Of a stretch of DNA of 64,000 nt, positions 33,497-43,447 are shown piece after piece. The position numbers were made by a program, and so were the translations under genes. Source of the DNA: Halalkalibaculum roseum (lineage in GTDB: Bacteria; Bacteroidota; Rhodothermia; Balneolales; Balneolaceae); contig NZ_JAALLT010000002.1 of assembly GCF_011059145.1 (NCBI RefSeq), positions 434,001 to 498,000 of the forward strand, written 5' to 3'. Position 1 is the stretch's first letter. Each line of letters opens with the position of its first letter. The notes below the pieces were generated by a model. That model had not been told where the DNA came from and searched no databases. It saw only the letters and a list, made by a program, of their open reading frames with translations.

Positions 33497-35776
33497 TCAG
33501 TATTTATAAACAATTGTCTCGCTAAGTGGACCTATATGAAGAGCGAATTCCCCCGCTTCGGTTATCCACTCATTATCTCTCCCAACGAATGCCAGGTCTT
33601 CCGGCATCAGGGTGAAAGTAACGGTCTTTGTTTCGCCGGCATCCAGTTGGATCTTTTCAAATTTTCGCAGTCGTTTTACGGCAGGAGTTATGCTGGCAAC
33701 GAGATCACTGGCATAGAGCTGGACCACTTCCTTGCCGCTATGCTCACCGGTATTGGTGACATCTACGCTGACCGTCGTTTGTCCGGCTGCGTCAAACTCA
33801 CTGCTCTCAATTTGCATATTGCTGTATTCAAAGGTTGTGTAGCTGAGTCCGTGGCCAAATTCCCACTGCGGGTTGAAGGCGTTGGTACCAAAGAAGGGAT
33901 CAATTTGGTCGGTGTAGTTATGATCGTAGGTAACCAGGTCATTTGGATACCGCGGGTAGGTAATAGGTAGTTTGCCGCTTGGATTGGCATCACCCAGCAA
34001 GATATCGGCAATGGCATTACCGCCTTCGTCACCCGGAAGATAGCCCATAAGCACCGCTTCTGTTTTGGGTTCGATATCACTGACAATTCGTGGACGACCT
34101 TCCACTAATACCATAATGACCGGAGTACCGGTTTCGGCAATAGCTTCAACCAAATTACGCTGTGCTTCCGGGAGCCAGAGATCCGTCAGGTCACCGGGCT
34201 TCTCAGTATAAGGTGATTCACCCACCACTACCACTGCTACATCGTTGTTCCCGGCTGCAGTGACGGCTTCATCAATATTGATTACGCTGTCAATAGAAGT
34301 GCCTTCTACGTAGGAAACTGACGATTCACCCATCCGTGAACGAAGAGCCTCCAAAACGGTAGGCTTACCTTCGGTATCGTATTGGGGATCGGTACCCTGC
34401 CAGGTGCGAGACCAACCACCGTTTAGTGCCGTCAGTGAATGGGCATTAGGACCTGTCACTAGTATCCTAGAGTCTTTAGAAAGTGGCAGTATGTCATTAT
34501 TATTTTTTAGCAGGGTAACGGCTTCAACTGCTGCGTCATAGCTGTCTTTGGCAAATTCCTCTGAACCGAATTTATCATACATTCCCTCATCGTAATAGGG
34601 GGTATCAAAGAGATTGAGCTTGAATTTAACAGTTAGAATTCTGCGAACCGCTTCGTCAATCCGGTCCATGGAAACCCTTCCTTCTTCAACCAGTTCTTTC
34701 AACAATTTAGGAAACTGCAGGTCAAGAGGCACCATGCTCATATCGACGCCTGCATTAACCGCCAACTCTATTGCTTCCTTATACGTTTTAGCTACTTTGT
34801 GGCGCGACTGTAGGTAGATGATATCTTCCCAATCGCTTACTGCAATGCCTTCAAAGCCTAATTCATCTCTAAGCAGCCCGGTAAGAATATCTTTGTTGGT
34901 GTGAACGGGTATGCCATTCATTTCACCGGAGTTGATCATCACAGTAAGGGCTCCGGATTCGACAGCTGCTTTAAAAGTGGGAAGAACGTATTCGCGTAGC
35001 TGCCGTTCCGGTATCCAGGCCTGAGTACGATCTTTCCCGGTAATCGGCAGACTATAACCCAGAAAGTGCTTCATGGTAGCCGCAACATGATAAGGGCCGC
35101 CTGCATCTTCGCCCTGGTATCCTTCCACCATGGCAGCGCCCATTTGTTTAGCAAGGTGTACATCTTCACCAAATGTTTCCCAGAGTCTGGGCCAGCGCGC
35201 ATCCCGGCCGATATCAAGAACCGGTGAGAAGGCCCAGGGAATGTAGGAAGCACGAGTTTCATAAGCCCCGACTTCTGCACCGCGATAGGCAAATTGTGGG
35301 TCCCAGGTAGCTGCAATTGCAATCTGCTGCGGGAAAAGCGTGGAGCCCAGCGTATAATTCGCTCCGTGAATGGTATCAATACCGTAAATGACCGGAATAC
35401 CTGTTGGCTTCTCGTTCATCGCCACTTCTTGTATCTTCCGGATGATTTCTCGCCAGTGTTCAGCAGTGTAGGCATGTCCGCCCACATTAAGAATAGAACC
35501 GACGCGGTTCTCTACCAGTACTTCCTTAAGTTTTTCATCGCTCAGCTGATGTGGCTCATCCAGGTTGTAGGGCTGACCCTCAGAAATCATATCGATTGAA
35601 AGCTGGGTCATCTCCCCAACCTTGTCGGTAAGCGTCATTTTTTGCATTACCGAATCTACTTTTTCAGCAATTTCCTCCTCATCATAGGGAGAAGATTGCT
35701 GGCTATAGGCAGTGTTGAAGAATAACATGGCAATTAAGCATGTAAGGATGGTTGAAAAGGTCCGATGTGTATTCAT
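33497..35776 (-). CDS. bglX: periplasmic glycoside hydrolase family 3 beta-glucosidase
   Basis: The 759-residue protein has a signal peptide (cut after TAYSQ), a GH3 N-terminal TIM barrel carrying the nucleophile motif (GIAVSDWEDI, Asp near residue 316), a GH3 C-terminal alpha/beta sandwich (VLVTGPNAHSLTALNGGW, then GHGLSYTTFEYS) and a fibronectin-III-like end (VSVDVTNTGEHSGKEVVQLY). This is the full BglX arrangement. It removes glucose from non-reducing ends of beta-glucosides. The neighbour GH16 makes oligosaccharides from beta-glucan, which this enzyme would finish to glucose. Confidence 0.95.
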   Translation of the reverse strand: MNTHRTFSTILTCLIAMLFFNTAYSQQSSPYDEEEIAEKVDSVMQKMTLTDKVGEMTQLSIDMISEGQPYNLDEPHQLSDEKLKEVLVENRVGSILNVGGHAYTAEHWREIIRKIQEVAMNEKPTGIPVIYGIDTIHGANYTLGSTLFPQQIAIAATWDPQFAYRGAEVGAYETRASYIPWAFSPVLDIGRDARWPRLWETFGEDVHLAKQMGAAMVEGYQGEDAGGPYHVAATMKHFLGYSLPITGKDRTQAWIPERQLREYVLPTFKAAVESGALTVMINSGEMNGIPVHTNKDILTGLLRDELGFEGIAVSDWEDIIYLQSRHKVAKTYKEAIELAVNAGVDMSMVPLDLQFPKLLKELVEEGRVSMDRIDEAVRRILTVKFKLNLFDTPYYDEGMYDKFGSEEFAKDSYDAAVEAVTLLKNNNDILPLSKDSRILVTGPNAHSLTALNGGWSRTWQGTDPQYDTEGKPTVLEALRSRMGESSVSYVEGTSIDSVINIDEAVTAAGNNDVAVVVVGESPYTEKPGDLTDLWLPEAQRNLVEAIAETGTPVIMVLVEGRPRIVSDIEPKTEAVLMGYLPGDEGGNAIADILLGDANPSGKLPITYPRYPNDLVTYDHNYTDQIDPFFGTNAFNPQWEFGHGLSYTTFEYSNMQIESSEFDAAGQTTVSVDVTNTGEHSGKEVVQLYASDLVASITPAVKRLRKFEKIQLDAGETKTVTFTLMPEDLAFVGRDNEWITEAGEFALHIGPLSETIVYKY

Positions 35777-35839
35777 GACTGTATAAATTTTAGTTGCGTG
35801 CGTGAGCAGTTTTTAAATAAAATTAAGTTAGATCAATTA

Positions 35840-36673
35840 TTAATTCTGATAGACGCGAACGTAATCGATTATCATTTTCTGAGGCCAAATACTATCGTCC
35901 ACTCCCTGTGCGCCACCCCAGTTGCCACCAACGGCAATATTTAAAATAAGGTGGAAAGGTTGATCGAAAGGCCATTCTTTGTAGGTGGCATGTCGGTTTT
36001 CAAAAGTTGAATATTGCTGACCATCAACCGACCAGCTGATTTGTTCCGGGGTCCACTCCAAGACATACACATGGAAATTTTCTTCTGCATCGGGGACTCT
36101 CAACGTGTCGGTATCCTGGGTGCCATTGACATGATTGAATGCTTGGGTATGAACGGTTGCATAGACCCGGTTTGGTTCATGACCTACATGTTCCATGAGA
36201 TCTATCTCACCGCTTTCAGGCCACCCTCCATATTCCCACTCTTCCGGCAGCAACCATATTGCCGGCCAGGTACCCTTACCGGACGGCAATTTAGCCCTTA
36301 TCTCAAACCTGCCATACTTCCAGGCATCCCGGTTTCTTGTGAGCAACCGGGCAGAGGTATAATCCCGATCTTCATAGGCTTCCTTATGGGCTTCAATAAT
36401 CAGGTTTCCATTTTCAACCCTGGCATTTTTAAGACGATCTTCAGTATAAAATTGCAATTCATTATTGCCCCAACCACATATATCCGGACAACCGTCTCCG
36501 ACGTCATAGGTCCATTTTGATGAGTGCGGCAAGCCGGTATATTCGAATTCATCCGACCAAACCAGCTCGTATTCATCTACAGGATCAGAGGCACTCTTTT
36601 GAGCTGATACATGAGAGAACAGGAATAGAAGAGAGAACAATAAGAGGAAGGATGAATTAGCGACTCTTTGCAT
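35840..36673 (-). CDS. secreted glycoside hydrolase family 16 beta-glucanase (laminarinase type)
   Basis: The 277-residue protein has a signal peptide (to about residue 24, ends SAQ) and one GH16 domain with the catalytic block GEIDLMEHVG (nucleophile and acid Glu, about residues 146-155). WSDEFEYTG and WGNNELQFYT are typical of bacterial laminarinases acting on 1,3- or 1,3/1,4-beta-glucan. It heads the cassette, followed 63 bases on by GH3 and then the transporter pair. No SusC/SusD homologue is near. Laminarin from algae is the likeliest substrate in a marine setting. Confidence 0.93.
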   Translation of the reverse strand: MQRVANSSFLLLFSLLFLFSHVSAQKSASDPVDEYELVWSDEFEYTGLPHSSKWTYDVGDGCPDICGWGNNELQFYTEDRLKNARVENGNLIIEAHKEAYEDRDYTSARLLTRNRDAWKYGRFEIRAKLPSGKGTWPAIWLLPEEWEYGGWPESGEIDLMEHVGHEPNRVYATVHTQAFNHVNGTQDTDTLRVPDAEENFHVYVLEWTPEQISWSVDGQQYSTFENRHATYKEWPFDQPFHLILNIAVGGNWGGAQGVDDSIWPQKMIIDYVRVYQN

Positions 36674-36789
36674 GGAAAAGTATTTTTTTCTTTGCCAATT
36701 AAGTAAAGAGTGAGGGAGTTAATAATCAAGACAAAATTGTATAAAAGCGGACATTAGGATAGTGGTTTATAAATAATGTTTCAAAGAGT

Positions 36790-36845
36790 TGAACAGAGGA
36801 GGCACAGAGTTTCACAGAGTGTCTCAGTTTATCTCCGTGTTACGA
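36790..36845. repeat. intergenic CACAGAG-type repeat, copy 1
   Basis: The spacer carries AACAGAGGAGGCACAGAG then TTTCACAGAGTGTCTCAG, related to the copy inside 58683-58805 by the shared word AGAGTTTCACAGAG. No gene is visible in the 188-base gap between GH16 and the uracil-DNA glycosylase. Confidence 0.65.
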
Positions 36846-36861
36846 ATTGAATAAACTTTAT

Positions 36862-37737
36862 CTACGGTTTACAGCCAAGATCGTCGTAGCGATCTCTTAG
36901 AAGCTGAACATCTTCCCAAGTCGGTCGTTTCCATTTTTGGTTTCGCAGCAAAGCGGCGGGATGATAGGTGGCCATCAATTCGTATTTACCTCTGAAAGAA
37001 TGAAACTTGCCCCGCATGCTTCGGAGTGAGTCGTCATTGTTCAATAGTGTTTGGGCAGAAACTTTTCCCAGGCAGAGTATGAGTTTAGGCTCAACAAGAT
37101 CAATTTGCCTGAGTAGGAAAGGGAGACTTCGCTTGCGTTCTTCGGGCAGGGGATTACGATTATTAGGCGGACGGTGCTTGAGTATATTTGCTATATAAAC
37201 GTCTTCCCGTTTAAAGTTTATGGCTTCCATGATTTTATCTAGCAGCTGTCCAGCAGCACCCACAAATGGCTCGCCCTGTTTATCCTCCTCGGCACCGGGT
37301 GCTTCACCAATTAGCATCAGGTCGGCATCAGGATTACCGACTCCGAACACCAGGTTGGTATCTTCGAGATCGGTTCTCAGTACATCAGCCTCTTTACAAA
37401 GCTCTTCGAGTTCAGTCAGGGTGTTGCATTTATCCAGTTGATAATACACCTTACGGCTCTCGTCCTTATTGAAAAGGCCTTCCTGTGATTCAAAATCCTT
37501 CATAGGGCGCGAAGTCTTTGAAGTCTTGGAATCATCCTCCTTTTGCAGTGCCGGATCCTGAACCGAGCTTTTCTGCGATTCCTGTTGTAAATCGTGCTTG
37601 ACTGTTTCTATCTGATCTTTCGAATTATCCTTATGAATAGTATCGCTTACAGAAAAGTCACCGTAGATCTCCCGTTCATTTTTCAGAAAATGTACAATTT
37701 CATCTATTAGCTCTTCCGGGGTTTTATCTGACATCAC
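36862..37737 (-). CDS. uracil-DNA glycosylase, type 4-like, without Fe-S ligand cysteines
   Basis: The 291-residue protein has a low-complexity N-terminal extension (about 1-95) and then a UDG domain: [19 protein letters not shown] (residues 142-160; motif A) and [10 protein letters not shown] (257-266; motif B with the catalytic-side His). It removes uracil from DNA. Type 4 enzymes hold a 4Fe-4S cluster with four Cys; at the expected places here are EADVLR (117-121), H188 (KHRPP) and S204 (KRSLPF), none a Cys. So the cluster is probably absent. It follows mtaB with a 12-base gap. Confidence 0.8.
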   Translation of the reverse strand: MMSDKTPEELIDEIVHFLKNEREIYGDFSVSDTIHKDNSKDQIETVKHDLQQESQKSSVQDPALQKEDDSKTSKTSRPMKDFESQEGLFNKDESRKVYYQLDKCNTLTELEELCKEADVLRTDLEDTNLVFGVGNPDADLMLIGEAPGAEEDKQGEPFVGAAGQLLDKIMEAINFKREDVYIANILKHRPPNNRNPLPEERKRSLPFLLRQIDLVEPKLILCLGKVSAQTLLNNDDSLRSMRGKFHSFRGKYELMATYHPAALLRNQKWKRPTWEDVQLLRDRYDDLGCKP

Positions 37738-37749
37738 TTGCGCATTACA

Positions 37750-39084
37750 TTAGCCTACCAATTCCGCAATAACCTGCTGTTCTTCACTGGCTTCATCAGT
37801 GAGTGTACCAATCAGATACTCACCTTTGGCGCGTTCCCCAAGATTCACAGGAAGAATCTTATTTTCATAACGAGGGTTGGCGGGAATACCAACTCGAACG
37901 TAATTATCTGTCCAGCCGTACATGATACCGTTGCTTTGCGGTTCTTCAAAAAGAACCTTTCTTACCGTACCCCTAAAACCGGAATCAAACTCAAATCGCT
38001 TTTTATTTGAGAGCTTTCTAAGCTTGTGAGTTCGCTCTTTACGGACACTGTTTTGAACTGAGGGTTCAATGGTTAGAGCATGGGTATTCGGGCGTTCGGA
38101 ATACGTGAAGACGTGCAGATAGGAGATAGGCAGGGAATCGATAAAGTCATAAGATTCCCTGAAAAGCTCATCAGTTTCTCCCGGATGTCCCGTGATCACG
38201 TCGACACCGATTGCAGCATCAGGCATCAGTCTTTTAATGAGTTCTACCCGGCTTTTATAGAGATCCGATTGATATCTTCTGCGCATCAACCCAAGCATTT
38301 TATCGCTGCCGCTCTGTAAGGGCATATGAAAGTGAGGTTGAATTTTGTTGGAATCGGCCACATACCGGATAATATCCTCGTGCATCAGATTTGGTTCCAC
38401 CGAAGAAAATCGGATGCGTTCAAGCCCCTTGACCCGGTCCAGTTCCTTAATGAGCATGAAGAAATCCTCGTCGGTTCCCCGACCGAAATCTCCTGCATTG
38501 ACGCCGGTAACTACTATCTCCTTAAATCCGTCTTTTACAAGCAGCTCAGCATTTTTGATTACCGAGGCTATCTCAGGGCTTCGGCTTTTCCCACGGGCTA
38601 AAGGAATCGTGCAGAACGAACAATTATAGCTGCAGCCATCTTGCACCTTGAGAAAAGCGCGGGTTCGGTCATCGGCAGAGAATGCATTATGGAAATCAAC
38701 CGCTTCATTTACGTCACTGTTATAGACAATGGGCTCACTGCGTTTTTCAAAATCATCGAATAGTTCAAGCAGACGAAACTTGTTCTTAGCCCCTAAAACA
38801 GTATCAACACCGTCAATTTCTGCAATTTCATCGGGTTCAAGCTGGGCATAGCAACCCACCACGGCGACAAAAGCATCGGCATTTTTCCTTAAGGCTTTAC
38901 GTACAGTTCTTCTGCAGGTACTGTTGGCACTCTGGGTTACCGAGCAGGTATTGATTACATAAATATCCGCTTCTTCCTCGAAATCGGTAACATCATAGCC
39001 GGCTTTCTCAAAATCTCGCTGTATCGTAAGCGTTTCCGAGTAGTTAAGCTTGCAGCCCAGTGTTGTGAGTGCAACACGTTTCAT
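37750..39084 (-). CDS. mtaB: tRNA (N6-threonylcarbamoyladenosine(37)) methylthiotransferase
   Basis: The 444-residue protein has the full MiaB/MtaB layout: an UPF0004 domain with three Cys (TLGCKLNYSE, NTCSVT, VGCYAQ), the radical-SAM CxxxCxxC motif (DGCSYNCSFCTIP, about 152-164) and a C-terminal TRAM domain. MtaB adds a methylthio group to t6A37 in tRNAs reading ANN codons. The TLGCKLN/NxxE wording marks MtaB rather than MiaB. The gene stands between the nuo operon terminator and the UDG gene; shared transcription with UDG is likely. Confidence 0.94.
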   Translation of the reverse strand: MKRVALTTLGCKLNYSETLTIQRDFEKAGYDVTDFEEEADIYVINTCSVTQSANSTCRRTVRKALRKNADAFVAVVGCYAQLEPDEIAEIDGVDTVLGAKNKFRLLELFDDFEKRSEPIVYNSDVNEAVDFHNAFSADDRTRAFLKVQDGCSYNCSFCTIPLARGKSRSPEIASVIKNAELLVKDGFKEIVVTGVNAGDFGRGTDEDFFMLIKELDRVKGLERIRFSSVEPNLMHEDIIRYVADSNKIQPHFHMPLQSGSDKMLGLMRRRYQSDLYKSRVELIKRLMPDAAIGVDVITGHPGETDELFRESYDFIDSLPISYLHVFTYSERPNTHALTIEPSVQNSVRKERTHKLRKLSNKKRFEFDSGFRGTVRKVLFEEPQSNGIMYGWTDNYVRVGIPANPRYENKILPVNLGERAKGEYLIGTLTDEASEEQQVIAELVG

Positions 39085-39175
39085 ATAGTGTGTTTGCTAT
39101 TATTAGAGTATCAAATTTTATGCAGACGAAAAGATAAGGAAAGAGGAGGGAAGTTGGAAAAAGAACGGGAATCCG

Positions 39176-39216
39176 GAATAAAAAAGGCTGCCGGATTTAT
39201 GACATGACCGACAGCC
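39176..39216 (-). terminator. terminator of the nuoA-H operon
   Basis: GGCTG-CGG and CCG-CAGCC (39186-39216) form a stem around a 13-base loop and, read on the minus strand, run into a T-tract (39178-39185). It stands 15 bases after the nuoH stop, so the operon ends here. Confidence 0.85.
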
Positions 39217-39230
39217 AAATATTCACAATA

Positions 39231-40241
39231 TTACCCTAAGAAAGCATTCCAGGCATAAATAATAACTGCTAATACAATGAAGTTGATAATACTCAATGGT
39301 AGCAATCTCTTCCAGCCAAGCTTCATTACCTGGTTATATTTAAAGCGTGGAATCGTCCACCGCACCCAGATATAAATGAAGACCCAGAGGAGGGTTTTCG
39401 TCACAAATACAGATACATCAAGTACGCTTTGCCAGGTAGAGCTCAATTCCGGCAGCCAGTATCCGGCGAAAGGCAGATGGTAGCTTCCAAAAAAGAAGGT
39501 TGTAATGAGCATACTTCCGATGACTACGTGCATGTATTCGGCCAGGAAGAACATTCCGAATTTCATCGAACTGTATTCGGTGTGAAAACCGCCTACAAGC
39601 TCCTGTTCAGCCTCGACAAGGTCAAAAGGTGTACGGTTGGCTTCGGCAAATGCGGCAACAATAAATATCACGGCACCTATGGGATTGCGAAAAATATTCC
39701 ACCAGTACTCCTGGGAGTCAACTACATCAACGAGGCTAAGGGAGTTAGAAAATAGAATACAGGAAGCAATAGCCATTCCAAGGGGCAGTTCATAACTGAT
39801 CATTTGTGCTGCTGCCCTTAGACCTCCGAGCAGTGAATACTTACTGTTCGAGGACCACCCCGCCAATGTTACCCCGTATACACCGAGGGAGGTCATAGCC
39901 AGCAGGTACAAAACGCCGGCATTGATATCGGTTGCATAGAGGCCTTCTCCGAAGGGGATAACGGCCGCAGTCATCAAAGCTGTAACTACGGGAATGATAG
40001 GTGCTATGGCATGGAGTGTTTTATAACCCTGTGCAGGTGTGACATCCTCTTTAAGAATAAGTTTGACAACATCAGCAATAGGCTGTAACAGACCCAAGGG
40101 ACCAACCCGGTTAGGACCAACCCTGTTTTGTATAAATGCTGCAACACGGCGTTCGGCATATACTGCAAGTGCAGCTGAGTTTAGCAGCATAAAAAGTGCA
40201 GTTCCTAAAACTATATAAGAAGTACTTGTTACCGGCTCCAT
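39231..40241 (-). CDS. nuoH: NADH-quinone oxidoreductase subunit H
   Basis: The 336-residue, eight-helix membrane subunit closes the quinone chamber of complex I. Marks: [25 protein letters not shown] near the N-terminus (quinone-side loop), [20 protein letters not shown] and the [15 protein letters not shown] helix with the conserved Glu residues. Length is typical. It is the last gene of this operon; no nuoI, J, K, L, M or N follows. Confidence 0.97.
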   Translation of the reverse strand: MEPVTSTSYIVLGTALFMLLNSAALAVYAERRVAAFIQNRVGPNRVGPLGLLQPIADVVKLILKEDVTPAQGYKTLHAIAPIIPVVTALMTAAVIPFGEGLYATDINAGVLYLLAMTSLGVYGVTLAGWSSNSKYSLLGGLRAAAQMISYELPLGMAIASCILFSNSLSLVDVVDSQEYWWNIFRNPIGAVIFIVAAFAEANRTPFDLVEAEQELVGGFHTEYSSMKFGMFFLAEYMHVVIGSMLITTFFFGSYHLPFAGYWLPELSSTWQSVLDVSVFVTKTLLWVFIYIWVRWTIPRFKYNQVMKLGWKRLLPLSIINFIVLAVIIYAWNAFLG

Positions 40242-40262
40242 TCAGTCTTTATTTGTTATCGC

Positions 40263-40281
40263 TATCTGAATAATTCAGATA
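40263..40281. repeat. 19-bp palindrome in the nuoG-nuoH spacer
   Basis: TATCTGAAT-A-ATTCAGATA is perfect (nine bases each side). The 62-base spacer otherwise is AT-rich. It is one of three inverted repeats found in the longer spacers of the nuo operon. Confidence 0.6.
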
Positions 40282-40303
40282 AAATTATTGATTAATGTGT
40301 TGA

Positions 40304-42040
40304 TTACTTTTGTTCAACCTTGCTCTGCTTAATAGGCAGTTGAATGCCTTTCTCTTCATCCATTCTTTCAAAACTTACATCAGCGAATGTGTCCAGCTTT
40401 TCTGAGATTTCTGTCATGATTTCACGCGAGTGCCGGTACTCAAATTCCAGTCCGAGACGTTCGGCAAGCTTATTTAAGAATTCCCATACAGGCAGACAGT
40501 CGACCTTGTTATCTTCATTAACCCAGTTGTCAAAATTGGTGCCGAAGCGGTCAAGGCGACCTTCCGACATTTCAAGGTTTAGTCGACGGTTGCTGTACTT
40601 GGTCTCTTTAGCCGGGAAAGATCTTTGAATTCTGCCATCAATATTGACATAACTTGCAGCATGTTCTGCAACGCAGGTGATAGGTATCACCAAGTCAGAA
40701 GCTTTGGTCATCTCATTATGATTGGTAGCTAAAGAAACAACGTACGGATCTTCCAGATCTGAAACGCTGAGTACATCCCGGTCAATGAGATCATCTCCTA
40801 ATGTGATAACTACTTTTGCCTGTGATACGGCTGTTTTAAGTTCAGATGAAGAGCTTTCATCCAGATTCAGCAGTCGGCAGCCCGAAGTATTGGGTGCCTG
40901 GTCGTCGGTAATCAGAAAATCATCGCCGTACCCGTCTATTATATGTGTAGCAAACCGAGCGTTAGGTGCACCGAGTAAATTGAAAAATTTGTTGAACGTG
41001 TAATTTTCTTCTACCGATGCGTGCGGACTTCCGATTAATAGAATATCGGAAGAATCATTGGCTTCTAGTACCTCAGCAAAAGTTTCAATAGCGTTATTCC
41101 AGGAAGAATTGCTCTGGTTATCGCCATCCAGTTTGATGAATGGACGCGATACCCGGTTTTCATTGAAGAGTTTATAGGCATTGCGGCTTTCATCCGGCAT
41201 CCAGTAGTCATTTACGTGGTCGTTCTGGCGGGGGGTAATACGCAATACTTCATTATCCCGTGTCCAGAGATCCACATTACAACCCTTGCCATTTGAAATA
41301 TCAATGCTGGGTGTCTGATTCATTTCCCAGACACGTGCCTTGAAACGGAAATCGGTTGAGGTAAGTGCACCGACCGGACAGATATCGACCGTATTCAAAG
41401 AATATGGATCGTCAAAAGTTTCTGAAGGTGCGGTTATCGGGTAGTTTTTGTCACCACGCGACACAATAGTGAGCTGGTGTGATTCACTGATCTCTTCGGT
41501 AAATCGAACACAGCGTGTACAGTTGATGCAACGTTCGGCATCCAGTGTAACGCGCGGTCCGAGTTCAACTCGCTTGGGTTTATGTACTTTCTTGACCTCG
41601 AAACGGCTTCCTTCAGGTCCATATTTATAGGTCTGAATTTGAAGCGGGCACTCACCGGCCTGATCACATATCGGACAGTCGAGAGGGTGGTTGGCAAGAA
41701 TAAATTCAAGAGTATCCTTTTGTGCCCGTTCAGCTTCATCGGATGTTTCCTGGGTCTGAATGACCATACCGTCAGACAGTTTTAATGCACAGGAAGTTTG
41801 AAGCTTGGGGAACCACCTGATTTTGCGTTCTCCCTCTTCATCCAATTCGTACTCACCGGTTTCATCATTCTTCATATACTGGCCGGCCTTAACCATGCAC
41901 TGCCGACAATTTGCCGGGATGGACATGGAAGGATGGTAACAGAAGAAAGGTACTTCTAGCCCCTGATCCAGCATGTACTGGAGAGCCATGTGGTCTCCTT
42001 CAAACTCGTAACGTTTACCGTCTATAAATACTTCGGGCAT
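40304..42040 (-). CDS. nuoG: NADH-quinone oxidoreductase subunit G (2Fe-2S/4Fe-4S, molybdopterin-like domain)
   Basis: The 578-residue protein is shorter than E. coli NuoG (about 900), as in other Bacteroidota relatives. N-terminal [2Fe-2S] ligands (CYHPSMSIPANCRQC), a His-Cys4-type set (HPLDCPICDQAGECPLQ) and an N4-type set (CINCTRCVRF, DICPVGAL) are all present, then a shortened molybdopterin-oxidoreductase-like region with no cofactor function expected. It carries electrons from NuoEF toward the quinone site. A spacer of 115 bases with a long inverted repeat separates it from nuoF. Confidence 0.95.
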   Translation of the reverse strand: MPEVFIDGKRYEFEGDHMALQYMLDQGLEVPFFCYHPSMSIPANCRQCMVKAGQYMKNDETGEYELDEEGERKIRWFPKLQTSCALKLSDGMVIQTQETSDEAERAQKDTLEFILANHPLDCPICDQAGECPLQIQTYKYGPEGSRFEVKKVHKPKRVELGPRVTLDAERCINCTRCVRFTEEISESHQLTIVSRGDKNYPITAPSETFDDPYSLNTVDICPVGALTSTDFRFKARVWEMNQTPSIDISNGKGCNVDLWTRDNEVLRITPRQNDHVNDYWMPDESRNAYKLFNENRVSRPFIKLDGDNQSNSSWNNAIETFAEVLEANDSSDILLIGSPHASVEENYTFNKFFNLLGAPNARFATHIIDGYGDDFLITDDQAPNTSGCRLLNLDESSSSELKTAVSQAKVVITLGDDLIDRDVLSVSDLEDPYVVSLATNHNEMTKASDLVIPITCVAEHAASYVNIDGRIQRSFPAKETKYSNRRLNLEMSEGRLDRFGTNFDNWVNEDNKVDCLPVWEFLNKLAERLGLEFEYRHSREIMTEISEKLDTFADVSFERMDEEKGIQLPIKQSKVEQK

Positions 42041-42053
42041 ATTTTTTAAATAT

Positions 42054-42144
42054 CAAATTGCAAATAACAGACAACTTTCAAATAACAATTTTTAAATACT
42101 TAGATATTTAAAAATTGAAACTTGTTTGTCATTTGTAGTTTGGC
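42054..42144. repeat. long imperfect inverted repeat filling the nuoF-nuoG spacer
   Basis: The inner 13 bases on each side are perfect (CAATTTTTAAATA at 42086-42098; TATTTAAAAATTG at 42105-42117) around a 6-base loop. Outward, the left arm (from CAAATTGCAAATAAC at 42054) and right arm (TTTGTCATTTGTAGTTTG) match with few mismatches and one 7-base insertion. The spacer is thus nearly one hairpin. Confidence 0.75.
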
Positions 42145-42155
42145 TTTTTGTTGTT

Positions 42156-43445
42156 TTAGGCTACTGCGTGTACCGATTTCTTGCAGCGTGCTTCAAATTC
42201 ATCTCTGAAACGGTTGATGGTGTGTCTGACAGGCCACGCCGCGGCGTCCGCCAGGGCACATATGGTTCGACCTTCCATCTGGGTGGTCAGGTCGAGCAGC
42301 AGGTCAAGATCCTTGACTTCACCTTCACCGTTCTTAATTTTCAATAAAATCTTTTCAAGCCATCCTGTCCCGTCTCGGCATGGGGTACATTGTCCGCATG
42401 ACTCGTGATGGTAGAAATGAGCAATGCGCCATAGGACATCAACCATGTCGGTATCTTCATCCATCACAACCATACCGGCCGTTCCCATCATGGATCCGGC
42501 ATCTCTAAGGGAGTCAGCGTTCATAGTAACTCCTTCCAACTGGTCGGCTCGCAGTACCGGTGTTGATGATCCGCCTGGAATTAATGCCTTAAGATTTTTT
42601 CCACCGCGAATACCGCCCGCCACTTCATTGATTAGGTCCATTACAGGTACGCCTGAGGGTAATTCATACACTCCAGGGTTTTCTACGTGACCGGAAATGC
42701 CATAGAGCACCGGTCCGGGATGACCTTCGGCCCCGATGTTACCGTACCATTCCGCTCCGTTATTAATCACGAGAGGTACATTGGCAAGGGTCTCAATGTT
42801 GTTAATAGTTGTAGGTCTTCCCCATAAACCTTTCTGTGCGGGGAAGGGAGGCTTTACGCGGGGGTATCCTCGTTTACCCTCCAGAGATTCAAGCATGGAG
42901 GTCTCTTCACCGCAAATGTAGGCACCTGCTCCATAAGTGAGGTGCATGTCAATATCTACACCTTTTCCAAGAATGTCTTTGCCGAGATATCCTTTCTCAT
43001 AAGCATCATCAACGGCTTTCTGTAGCATGTGAACCCAGTCTATATACTCACCGCGTATATAGACATAGATAGTATCTACTGTCATTGCATAAGCTGCAAT
43101 AAGTGCTCCCTCAATAAAAAGGTGAGGGTTATATTCAAAGATTTTGCGGTCTTTAAAAGTGCCCGGTTCCGATTCGTCACCATTGCATGCCAGGTAACGA
43201 GGACCGCCATCAGGCTTGGGCATAAAGCTCCATTTTAGACCGGCATTAAAACCGGCACCGCCGCGACCCCGGATATTGGCTTGCTTTACCTCGTTGGTTA
43301 CATTTTCACGCGACCACTTTTCCGTGTCGTTCAATATTTTCCGTAGCGCTCCGTAACCTCCGTTTTCTTCGTAGACATCAATCTTTTGCAGATTTGGGAT
43401 GTCAGGAATAAGAAGCGGTTCAAAAGATCTCCAGTCGTTAGCCAT
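42156..43445 (-). CDS. nuoF: NADH-quinone oxidoreductase subunit F (FMN, NADH-binding)
   Basis: The 429-residue protein has the NADH/FMN site (RGRGGAGFNAGLKWSFMP, about 60-77), GAYICGEETSMLESLEG, and the N3 cluster motif ESCGQCTPCRDGTGW with the fourth Cys later (TICALADAAAWP). It oxidises NADH and passes electrons to NuoG. nuoE precedes it by two bases on the same transcript. Confidence 0.97.
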   Translation of the reverse strand: MANDWRSFEPLLIPDIPNLQKIDVYEENGGYGALRKILNDTEKWSRENVTNEVKQANIRGRGGAGFNAGLKWSFMPKPDGGPRYLACNGDESEPGTFKDRKIFEYNPHLFIEGALIAAYAMTVDTIYVYIRGEYIDWVHMLQKAVDDAYEKGYLGKDILGKGVDIDMHLTYGAGAYICGEETSMLESLEGKRGYPRVKPPFPAQKGLWGRPTTINNIETLANVPLVINNGAEWYGNIGAEGHPGPVLYGISGHVENPGVYELPSGVPVMDLINEVAGGIRGGKNLKALIPGGSSTPVLRADQLEGVTMNADSLRDAGSMMGTAGMVVMDEDTDMVDVLWRIAHFYHHESCGQCTPCRDGTGWLEKILLKIKNGEGEVKDLDLLLDLTTQMEGRTICALADAAAWPVRHTINRFRDEFEARCKKSVHAVA

Positions 43446-43447
43446 GG

